Source: an uncultured Actinomycetes bacterium (GTDB lineage: Bacteria > Actinomycetota > Actinomycetes > Nanopelagicales > Nanopelagicaceae). From it: a stretch of 5,490 bases of DNA. How positions within the stretch are numbered: position 1 is the stretch's first letter; every line of letters begins with the position of its first letter. Position numbers and translations under genes: made by a program. The stretch spans positions 1-5,490 of the forward strand of contig CAIMBV010000235.1 in NCBI GenBank assembly GCA_903839355.1, read 5' to 3'. A model generated the notes under the pieces. That model saw nothing but the letters and a program-made list of their open reading frames with translations. It did no database searches and was not told the origin of the DNA. Shown here piece by piece: positions 1 to 5,253 of the stretch.

Positions 1-1
1 C

Positions 2-820
2 GGCGTAGCAGGAGTCAGGCCAAAGGTCATTGCAACAGATCTTGATGGAACGATCGTCTCTTCTTATGAGCGCATTACGAATAGAACCATCGAGGCATTT
101 ACCGCTGCGCATGAGTTAGAGATCGAAATATTCTTTGTTACTGGCCGTCCGCCACGTTGGATGCCTGAGATCAAAGAGGCATTTGGTTTCGGTAATGCTA
201 TTTGTGCAAATGGTGCGATGCACTATGACCTGCTCAACGAGAAGGTACTTGAAGAGTGGTTGATTCCGATCGATTCTCAATTTGAATTTGTTAAGCGTAT
301 GAGAGGTGCGGTGCCTTCGATCTCTTTCGCTACCGAATATGGCAATGAGTTTCATCATGAGAGCGCCTATGTGCCAAGGTGGGATGTCGGAGTAGATCAC
401 TCCCCGGTCACATATATTGAAGAGAAGTTGGTTCAACCGGCCTTTAAGATGTTGGCCCGTTGCTCCAATTTTGAACACACCTCTGACGAACTCTTAGCGA
501 TCGCCCAGCGCGAGGTCGGTGATTTGGTAACAATTACACATTCCAACGCCGGGGAGTCTTTGCTGGAAATATCAGCGCTCGGAGTCAGTAAAGGTCAGAC
601 GCTCGCCAAGCTCACCGGACGAATGGGATTCACTGCTGCAGATGTCGTGGCATTCGGTGATAACCCAAATGATTTCTCGATGCTCGCCTGGGCGCAGCGT
701 TCATGGGCGATGGCCGATGGTCACCGCGATGCACCTAAATATTCCAAGTTCGTGGCAGAACCCCACCACATGGATGGGGTAGCGATCGTTATTGAGGAGT
801 TACTCAAGCTTCCTGTCTGA
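2..820 (+). CDS. HAD-superfamily (Cof-type) hydrolase, 5' end outside the window
   Basis: Probable cytosolic, Mg2+-dependent phosphatase of the Cof/type IIB HAD family; the substrate cannot be read from sequence, but relatives remove phosphate from sugar phosphates and similar small metabolites. The frame is open from base 2, giving 272 visible residues with no usable start codon before motif I, so the true start lies just upstream. All four HAD motifs are present. Motif I is DLDGT at 38-52 (nucleophile and acid/base Asp). Motif II is the Thr of VTGR (codon 140-142). The motif III Lys is in VSKGQ (codon 590-592). Motif IV is GDNPND at 656-673. The long stretch between motifs II and III is the place of a C2-type cap. 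The length suits an almost complete family member. An internal ATG at 161 would lose motifs I and II and is not the start. In many actinobacteria a gene of this kind follows serS, which would suit the tRNA-Ser just downstream, but serS is not in view. Confidence 0.9.
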   Translation, partial: GVAGVRPKVIATDLDGTIVSSYERITNRTIEAFTAAHELEIEIFFVTGRPPRWMPEIKEAFGFGNAICANGAMHYDLLNEKVLEEWLIPIDSQFEFVKRMRGAVPSISFATEYGNEFHHESAYVPRWDVGVDHSPVTYIEEKLVQPAFKMLARCSNFEHTSDELLAIAQREVGDLVTITHSNAGESLLEISALGVSKGQTLAKLTGRMGFTAADVVAFGDNPNDFSMLAWAQRSWAMADGHRDAPKYSKFVAEPHHMDGVAIVIEELLKLPV

Positions 821-826
821 CCAATT

Positions 827-855
827 TTGCCTCTGTGTATGTGTGCCACTAAGTT
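827..855 (+). promoter_or_regulatory. Likely promoter of the tRNA-Ser gene
   Basis: TTGCCT (827-832) and TAAGTT (850-855) are separated by 17 bases. They match the -35 TTGNNN and actinobacterial -10 TANNNT patterns in the 42-base gap between the HAD stop codon and the tRNA. A start seven bases after the -10 falls at about 862-863, which is the first base of the mature tRNA. The position is convincing, but the hexamers are only partial matches and were found by eye. Confidence 0.45.
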
Positions 856-862
856 TGCCCAC

Positions 863-948
863 GGAGGGCTCGCATAGCGGCCGAGTGCACCGGTCTTGAA
901 AACCGGCAAGGGAAACCTTCGTGGGTTCAAATCCCACGCCCTCCGCCA
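863..948 (+). tRNA. tRNA-Ser (anticodon UGA), CCA encoded
   Basis: A full class II cloverleaf can be folded. The acceptor stem GGAGGGC (863-869) pairs with GCCCTCC (938-944), followed by discriminator G945, normal for serine, and a genome-encoded CCA at 946-948. The D stem is GCA/TGC (872-874 with 886-888). The anticodon stem CCGGT/ACCGG (890-894 with 902-906) closes a seven-base loop, 895-901, whose middle bases TGA (897-899) are the anticodon. A long variable arm, AAGG-GAAA-CCTT (908-919), is diagnostic of Ser/Leu tRNAs. The T stem GTGGG/CCCAC (921-925 with 933-937) encloses TTCAAAT. It decodes UCA and, with a modified U34, probably other UCN codons. Six T follow the CCA directly. Confidence 0.97.
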
Positions 949-996
949 TTTTTTGCCCATTTCTCGTGCTTGTGGGCGATTTCACCCCTACCAACC

Positions 997-1008
997 AGGT
1001 ACTTACCT
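997..1008 (+). repeat. Short inverted repeat AGGTA-CT-TACCT in the sdh leader
   Basis: A perfect 5-bp inverted repeat with a 2-base spacer lies just ahead of the first gene of the sdh operon. Its right arm overlaps possible -10 hexamers, TACCTA (1004-1009) and TAGCGT (1008-1013). If these are promoter elements the repeat would be placed as an operator. A repeat this short can arise by chance, and I recognise no named regulator site in it. Confidence 0.25.
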
Positions 1009-1013
1009 AGCGT
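1004..1013 (+). promoter_or_regulatory. Tentative -10 region of the sdh operon
   Basis: Two overlapping -10-like hexamers occur: TACCTA (1004-1009, with TTTCAC at 980-985 as a poor -35 at 18-base spacing) and TAGCGT (1008-1013, which fits TANNNT but has no clear -35). The first would start transcription at about 1016, exactly on an in-frame ATG, giving a leaderless message. The second would start near 1020 and give a leader of about 23 bases to the ATG at 1043. Evidence is weak, but a promoter is expected somewhere in 949-1015 unless the operon relies on read-through from the tRNA. Confidence 0.3.
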
Positions 1014-1042
1014 TAATGGAGCTCTGGTACGAAACTTCTCCC

Positions 1043-1864
1043 ATGGCAATTGATACCTCAGGCAACGGCGTCTTCTCAGAGGGTCGAGCAAAGTTAAGCG
1101 CTCGCACGTTACGCACAGACAAGTGGTGGATCCAACCAGCCATCACCGTCTTCGTTCTCTTCTCATTTATCGTTTATGCAACCTTCCGCGCATTTGAAAA
1201 TGGAAAGTACTTTGCTGAGCCTTTGATCTCACCTTTCTACTCCCCATGTCTCTCGACAGCATGCGTAAAAGGATCACCTTCATTTGTCGGAACAATTTTC
1301 GGCACGTATCACATCTTCGGAATGACCGTCTCTCCATCACTCTTTATTTTGATCTTCCCACTCGCATTCCGTATGACCTGTTATTACTACCGCAAGGCTT
1401 ACTACCGTTCATTCTGGATGTCACCGCCTGCCTGTGCAGTTGCAGAACCTCACGCCAAGTACACGGGTGAGACTCGCGCTCCTCTAATTATTCAAAATGG
1501 ACACCGTTACGCCTTCTATGCCGGACTCGTCTTCAACGTATTCCTTACTATTGATGCGATCGGCGCATTTAGAAATGAAAAAGGTCAATGGGGCCATATG
1601 TCCGTTGGCACATTAGTTCTACTCGCAAATGCAACCTTCTTGTGGTTGTACTCGATGTCGTGCCACACCTGCCGCCACACAGTTGGTGGACGTCTGCGTA
1701 ACTTCTCGAAACATCCAATTCGTTACAAGCTCTGGACTTGGGTTTCAATTTTGAATCACAAGCATCAGAACTTTGCTTGGATCTCACTCTTCGGTGTTGC
1801 GCTCGCAGATCTTTATGTTCGCCAGGTATCTGGTCACTCCATCCGCAATCTCTACTTCTTCTAA
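1043..1864 (+). CDS. sdhC: Succinate dehydrogenase cytochrome b / membrane anchor subunit (Sdh1 type)
   Basis: Integral membrane anchor that takes electrons from the iron-sulfur subunit and reduces quinone (menaquinone in most actinobacteria). At 273 residues it is one fused anchor rather than separate SdhC and SdhD, and it matches my recollection of the length of mycobacterial Sdh1 anchor proteins. Five hydrophobic segments are visible at about residues 30-50, 85-112, 155-176, 186-205 and 243-262. Candidate heme-ligand or quinone-site histidines sit near helix ends: H90, H154, H185, H208, H212, H239 and H241, enough for a di-heme anchor. Two cysteines (C69, C74) lie in the loop after helix 1, and a CHTCRH motif (207-212) ends helix 4. 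The start is uncertain. ATG 1043 gives a family-like length and 27 residues before the conserved WWIQP, but has no Shine-Dalgarno. ATG 1016 adds nine residues and could be leaderless. sdhA follows after 11 bases, which identifies the complex. The symbol follows the usual name for the anchor. Confidence 0.9.
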   Translation: MAIDTSGNGVFSEGRAKLSARTLRTDKWWIQPAITVFVLFSFIVYATFRAFENGKYFAEPLISPFYSPCLSTACVKGSPSFVGTIFGTYHIFGMTVSPSLFILIFPLAFRMTCYYYRKAYYRSFWMSPPACAVAEPHAKYTGETRAPLIIQNGHRYAFYAGLVFNVFLTIDAIGAFRNEKGQWGHMSVGTLVLLANATFLWLYSMSCHTCRHTVGGRLRNFSKHPIRYKLWTWVSILNHKHQNFAWISLFGVALADLYVRQVSGHSIRNLYFF

Positions 1865-1867
1865 AGG
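1863..1867 (+). promoter_or_regulatory. Ribosome binding site of sdhA
   Basis: AAAGG overlaps the sdhC stop codon and lies eight bases before ATG 1876. It selects this start over the in-frame ATG at 1738, which lies inside sdhC and would add 46 residues unlike the family. Confidence 0.7.
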
Positions 1868-1875
1868 CGACTGAC

Positions 1876-3762
1876 ATGACTAACACAATTGAACGTCACA
1901 AGTATGACATCGTCGTAATCGGTGCTGGTGGTGCGGGGTTGCGTGCAGCGGTAGAGGCACGCGAGGCAGGTCTATCTGTCGCTATCGTCTGTAAATCTTT
2001 ATTTGGTAAGGCACACACCGTTATGGCTGAGGGTGGCGCTGCTGCATCCATGGGTAATGTCAACGAAAAGGATAACTGGATGGTGCACTTCCGCGACACT
2101 ATGCGCGGAGGCAAATTCCTGAATCACTACCGCATGGCTGAACTTCACGCTAAAGAGGCGCCAGATCGTATTTGGGAGCTAGAAGTATGGGGCGCACTCT
2201 TTGATCGCACCAAAGAGGGAAAGATTTCACAGCGTAACTTTGGCGGTCATGAGTATCCACGGTTGGCTCACGTCGGTGACCGTACTGGTCTGGAACTTAT
2301 TCGCACAATGCAACAACGCATTGTGGCGCTGCAACAGAAGGATGGTCGTGAGACTGGCGATCCTGAAAAGAACATCAAGGTGTTTGCCGAAGTCACCATC
2401 ACCGAAATTCTCAAAGAGAATGGCAAGGTTGCCGGAGCATATGGATACCGCCGTGAAAACGGAGCGGAAGTGCTCTTCGAAGCGCCTGCAGTTGTTATTG
2501 CAACAGGTGGAGTCGGAAAGACATTCAAAATTACCTCCAACTCTTGGGAGGGCACTGGAGATGGCCACGCTCTAGCACTCAAGGCCGGCGCCAATCTCGT
2601 GGATATGGAGTTCTTGCAATTCCATCCAACTGGAATGGTCTGGCCACTTTCAGTTAAGGGAATTCTTGTTACCGAATCGGTTCGTGGTGAGGGTGGAATT
2701 TTGACCAACACTCTTGGCGAACGATTCATGTTTAAGTACATTCCAGATGTCTTCAAAGATAAGTATGCCGACAATGAGGCTGAGGCAGATCGTTGGTATA
2801 TCGATCAAGACAACAATCGCCGCCCTCCAGAGTTGTTACCTCGCGATGAAGTTGCGCGCGCAATTAACAGCGAAGTTAAAGCAGGACGTGGAACAGAACA
2901 TGGCGGAGTCTTCCTCGATGTATCAAAGCGCCTCTCCGCGGAAGTCATTAAGAAGCGTCTGCCATCGATGTGGCATCAGTTCTACGAACTCGCTGGTGTA
3001 GATATCACCAAGGAGCCCATGGAAGTCGGTCCTACCTGTCACTACGTGATGGGTGGCGTTGAAGTTGATCCAGATTCTGCAGCTGCAGTAGGCGTTGATG
3101 GGTTATTTGCCGCCGGTGAAGTTGCTGGTGGAATGCATGGCTCAAATCGGCTTGGTGGAAACTCACTTACCGATCTCTTGGTCTTTGGCCGTCGTGCAGG
3201 TAAGGGCGCAGCAGAGTATGTGAAGTCGCATGGTGAGAATCCAGTGAGCGAGGCAAGCATCGCGAAAGCAGCAGCGAAGATTGCGCTTCCATTTGTAAGT
3301 CAGGGTGGCGAGAACGCATATTCCTTGCATCAAGAGTTGCAAGAGGTCACACACAATCTCGTTGGAATTATTCGTACCGGTGTAGAGCTTCAAGAGGCGA
3401 TTGAAAAGATTGCAGAATTACGTAAGCGCAGCGCCAATATCTCTGTCACAGGGGATCGCCAATTTAATCCAGGCTTCCACCTAGTGTTCGATCTCGACAA
3501 TATGTTGTTGGTTGCAGAGAGCACCGCAAAGTCCGCGCTGTTGCGTGAAGAGTCACGCGGTGGACATACTCGCGATGACTTCCCTGGAATGAATTCAACC
3601 TGGCGTCAGGTTAACCACATTGCCAGTTTTGATGGGGAGAAGGTCAACATCAAAGCGCAACCTCTTCCTGCTCTTCCAAAAGAACTATTCGATCTCTTTG
3701 ATGTACATGAACTCGAGAAGTACATGACTCCTGAAGAAATTGCGAAAGGTGGTTCCAACTAA
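1876..3762 (+). CDS. sdhA: Succinate dehydrogenase flavoprotein subunit
   Basis: Catalytic subunit on the cytoplasmic face of the membrane; oxidises succinate to fumarate and passes electrons from FAD to SdhB. It has 628 residues, normal for the family. The N-terminal Rossmann motif GAGGAG spans residues 16-21. H47 in KAHTVMAEGG aligns with the histidine that binds FAD covalently (H45 in E. coli). Active-site residues are recognisable: H250 in FHPTG, the RGEGG loop from R270, R323 in PRDEVAR (counterpart of the E. coli proton-shuttle R286), H389 in CHYVMGG and R425 in GSNRLGGNS. The C-terminal helical domain ends with the typical ESRGGHTRDD segment. Compared with E. coli there are about 25 extra residues between R270 and R323, which I recall as a feature of actinobacterial Sdh1 flavoproteins. 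Fumarate reductase is the main alternative; the operon layout and the single anchor favour succinate:quinone oxidoreductase in the oxidative direction, but sequence alone does not fix direction. Confidence 0.96.
   Translation: MTNTIERHKYDIVVIGAGGAGLRAAVEAREAGLSVAIVCKSLFGKAHTVMAEGGAAASMGNVNEKDNWMVHFRDTMRGGKFLNHYRMAELHAKEAPDRIWELEVWGALFDRTKEGKISQRNFGGHEYPRLAHVGDRTGLELIRTMQQRIVALQQKDGRETGDPEKNIKVFAEVTITEILKENGKVAGAYGYRRENGAEVLFEAPAVVIATGGVGKTFKITSNSWEGTGDGHALALKAGANLVDMEFLQFHPTGMVWPLSVKGILVTESVRGEGGILTNTLGERFMFKYIPDVFKDKYADNEAEADRWYIDQDNNRRPPELLPRDEVARAINSEVKAGRGTEHGGVFLDVSKRLSAEVIKKRLPSMWHQFYELAGVDITKEPMEVGPTCHYVMGGVEVDPDSAAAVGVDGLFAAGEVAGGMHGSNRLGGNSLTDLLVFGRRAGKGAAEYVKSHGENPVSEASIAKAAAKIALPFVSQGGENAYSLHQELQEVTHNLVGIIRTGVELQEAIEKIAELRKRSANISVTGDRQFNPGFHLVFDLDNMLLVAESTAKSALLREESRGGHTRDDFPGMNSTWRQVNHIASFDGEKVNIKAQPLPALPKELFDLFDVHELEKYMTPEEIAKGGSN
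3745..3752 (+). promoter_or_regulatory. Ribosome binding site of sdhB, inside sdhA
   Basis: AAAGGTGG lies nine bases before the sdhB ATG at 3762. Stop and start share one base (TAATG), so re-initiation by terminating ribosomes and direct binding can both act, keeping the two soluble subunits near 1:1. Confidence 0.75.
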
Positions 3763-4523
3763 TGGCGCGCACACTCAAACTCCGCATCTGGCGTGGAACC
3801 GATAAAGATGGTGGCCTGCAAGATGTCACCGTGGAAGCCAATAGCGGCGAGGTAGTTCTCGACATCATCCACCGCGTTCAAGCAACCCAGATGGGTGATC
3901 TAGCCGTCCGCTGGAACTGCAAAGCTGGAAAGTGTGGCTCTTGCTCAATGGAGATTAACGGAAAGCCACGTCTGGCCTGCATGACTCAGATCTCCGCTTA
4001 CCCAGAAGATGAGGTAATCACCATTACCCCGCTTCGCGCATTTCCGGTCATCAAGGACCTGGTTACCGATGTCTCTTTTAACTATAAAAAGGCTCTGGAA
4101 GTTCGAGCATATGAACCGCCTTCCGACCTCGCTCCTGGCGAGGCGCGCATGCAGCAGGTCGATGTGGAGCGCTCGCAAGAGTTCCGTAAGTGCATCGAGT
4201 GCTTCCTGTGCCAGAACACCTGCCACGTCATTCGCGATCACGAAGAGAATAAGAAATCCTTCGCCGGTCCTAGATTCTTCATCCGCTTGGCGGAGTTGGA
4301 TATGCACCCACTAGATACTCTGCGTAATCGCAAGCAGAGCGCTCAAAAGGAGCACGGACTTGGAATGTGCAACATTACCAAGTGCTGTACAGAGGTCTGC
4401 CCAGAGCACATTCGGATTACAGATAACGCCATTATCCCCATGAAGGAGCGCGTCGTAGACGTTAAATACGACCCACTGCGCTGGCTTGGCTCAGTTATCA
4501 GAAAGCGAGACGGTATCCTTTAA
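3762..4523 (+). CDS. sdhB: Succinate dehydrogenase iron-sulfur subunit
   Basis: Carries electrons from the SdhA flavin to the membrane anchor through three clusters. The 253-residue length is typical. The plant-ferredoxin-like N-terminal domain binds [2Fe-2S] through C53, C58, C61 and C73 (motif CKAGKCGSC, then LAC). The C-terminal domain has CIECFLCQNTC: C144, C147 and C150 with C213 for [4Fe-4S], and C154 with C203 and C209 for [3Fe-4S]. The second cysteine run, CNITKCCTEVCP (203-214), keeps the 6- and 4-residue spacing of E. coli SdhB and adds an extra C208. All expected ligands are present, so the protein should be functional. The ATG overlaps the sdhA stop by one base and has a strong Shine-Dalgarno, so the start is secure. 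The gene completes the order anchor-flavoprotein-iron-sulfur, which I recall for mycobacterial Sdh1. Confidence 0.96.
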   Translation: MARTLKLRIWRGTDKDGGLQDVTVEANSGEVVLDIIHRVQATQMGDLAVRWNCKAGKCGSCSMEINGKPRLACMTQISAYPEDEVITITPLRAFPVIKDLVTDVSFNYKKALEVRAYEPPSDLAPGEARMQQVDVERSQEFRKCIECFLCQNTCHVIRDHEENKKSFAGPRFFIRLAELDMHPLDTLRNRKQSAQKEHGLGMCNITKCCTEVCPEHIRITDNAIIPMKERVVDVKYDPLRWLGSVIRKRDGIL

Positions 4524-4525
4524 GT

Positions 4526-4879
4526 ATGAGGATTCTTGTTCGTTGGGGTGTTTTAGCTCTTGCAGTATGGGCAGCAACTGGATTGGTGCCAGGAATCAAG
4601 GTTCATGGTGGAGCATGGGACTATCTCTGGGTAGCTCTTATCTTCTCCCTCATCAACACATTCTTGGGTTCTTTCTTAAAGTTGATGACCCTTCCCGCGG
4701 TCATATTGAGCGCCGGATTATTCTTGATCGTGATTAATGCCGCCATGCTCGAGGTAACAACCCACATCAGCAGCGCGCTCACTATTAAATCTTTCTGGTC
4801 TGCAATCTTCGCCTCCATCATCATTAGTTTGGTCTCTGGTGCAGGCTCAAGATTCACCTCAAAGAGAAATTGGAGCTAA
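4526..4879 (+). CDS. Phage-holin-4/YvlD-like four-helix membrane protein
   Basis: Small integral membrane protein of 117 residues. Four hydrophobic segments are visible at about 4-22, 32-51, 54-75 and 87-108, with positive ends (R2, R6; R109, K113, R114). The middle, from N44 through the TLP at 55-57 and GLFLIVINA (64-72) to M74-L75, fits the family called 'phage holin family' or 'mycobacterial 4 TMS holin' (PF04020, B. subtilis YvlD). These are usually chromosomal genes of unknown role, and nothing here suggests a prophage or a lysis cassette. ATG 4526 starts two bases after the sdhB stop; no good Shine-Dalgarno is seen, so translation probably depends on coupling. The end overlaps the next gene by 10 bases. 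Its place between sdhB and two fluoride-channel genes gives no firm functional hint. Family assignment is by pattern memory and needs a profile search. Confidence 0.75.
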   Translation: MRILVRWGVLALAVWAATGLVPGIKVHGGAWDYLWVALIFSLINTFLGSFLKLMTLPAVILSAGLFLIVINAAMLEVTTHISSALTIKSFWSAIFASIIISLVSGAGSRFTSKRNWS

Positions 4880-5253
4880 AAAAACTCTCCGTTGTCTCAC
4901 TCGGCGGAATTGTTGGCTCACTCGCCAGGTGGGGAGTTTCGCTAGCGATCGTTGATCCCGGATTTCCTTGGGCTACCCTCACGGTTAACTACATCGGCTC
5001 AATTCTGTTGGCTGTGATCGTTCTTTATGTAAAACATCATGATGATCCTCGCTGGTGGTGGCGTCCTGCACTTGGAACCGGCTTCTGCGGCGGGTTTACT
5101 ACTTATTCAGCCTTTGCCGTGAAGATTGATCAGGATCTTAATACCCACAATTACCATGGATTCGCAACATATGTAATTGCTTCACTAGTGGGAACGTTCA
5201 TATTGGTTTATGCAACGAGCGAATTCCTCGAAAGGCGTTGGGCCAAAGAATGA
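4870..5253 (+). CDS. crcB: Fluoride ion channel CrcB/Fluc, first copy
   Basis: Membrane protein that lets fluoride leave the cytoplasm; works as an antiparallel dimer. Its 127 residues and four hydrophobic segments (about 7-27, 34-54, 66-84 and 98-117) are standard. Family motifs in order are GGIVGSLARW (12-21), LTVNYIGS with the pore-lining N40 (37-44), and GFCGGFTTYSAF (71-82). In the last motif, Y79 stands where the family usually has the first phenylalanine of the Phe box; F82 is kept. Positive residues gather in the N-terminus (K4, K5), the middle loop (K55, R61, R65) and the C-terminus (R122, R123, K126), which predicts both ends inside the cell. The start is TTG 4870: an in-frame stop lies at 4825 and no ATG or GTG occurs between that stop and motif 1. 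It overlaps the holin-like gene by 10 bases and has no clear Shine-Dalgarno. Confidence 0.93.
   Translation: MELKKLSVVSLGGIVGSLARWGVSLAIVDPGFPWATLTVNYIGSILLAVIVLYVKHHDDPRWWWRPALGTGFCGGFTTYSAFAVKIDQDLNTHNYHGFATYVIASLVGTFILVYATSEFLERRWAKE

Noticed and set aside
116..478. Minus-strand frame of 120 residues
   Set aside because: It lies wholly inside the HAD gene, whose four motifs are intact in the + frame; no recognisable family.
497..504. GCGATCGC, the HIP1 palindrome of cyanobacteria
   Set aside because: A single exact copy in the window is expected by chance; the other GCGATC strings are incomplete, and the genes are not cyanobacterial in character.
955..977. Rho-independent terminator GCCCA/TGGGC after the tRNA
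   Set aside because: The stem has only five pairs with a 13-base loop, and no T-run follows it.
721..994. Minus-strand frames of 79 and 64 residues containing WDLNPRR and VGFEPT strings
   Set aside because: They are antisense to the tRNA-Ser gene (863-948). These strings are a well-known artefact of translating tRNA complements and occur as spurious proteins in databases.
896..1042. Extension of the sdhC frame back to ATG 896 inside the tRNA
   Set aside because: It would translate part of the tRNA and unlike sequence. Family length and the position of the first helix support 1043 (or at most 1016).
1738..1875. Extension of sdhA to ATG 1738
   Set aside because: It overlaps sdhC in another frame and precedes the FAD-binding motif by too much; ATG 1876 has a good Shine-Dalgarno.
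2268..2774. Minus-strand frame of 168 residues inside sdhA, and the other long shadow frames at 2201-2575, 2227-2568, 3945-4307 and 4486-4737
   Set aside because: All are antisense or out of frame within strongly supported genes, with low-complexity or arbitrary composition and no start signals.
4526..4879. Prophage lysis cassette because of the holin-like protein
   Set aside because: No endolysin, integrase, attachment site or other phage gene is near, and this family is common as a chromosomal membrane protein.
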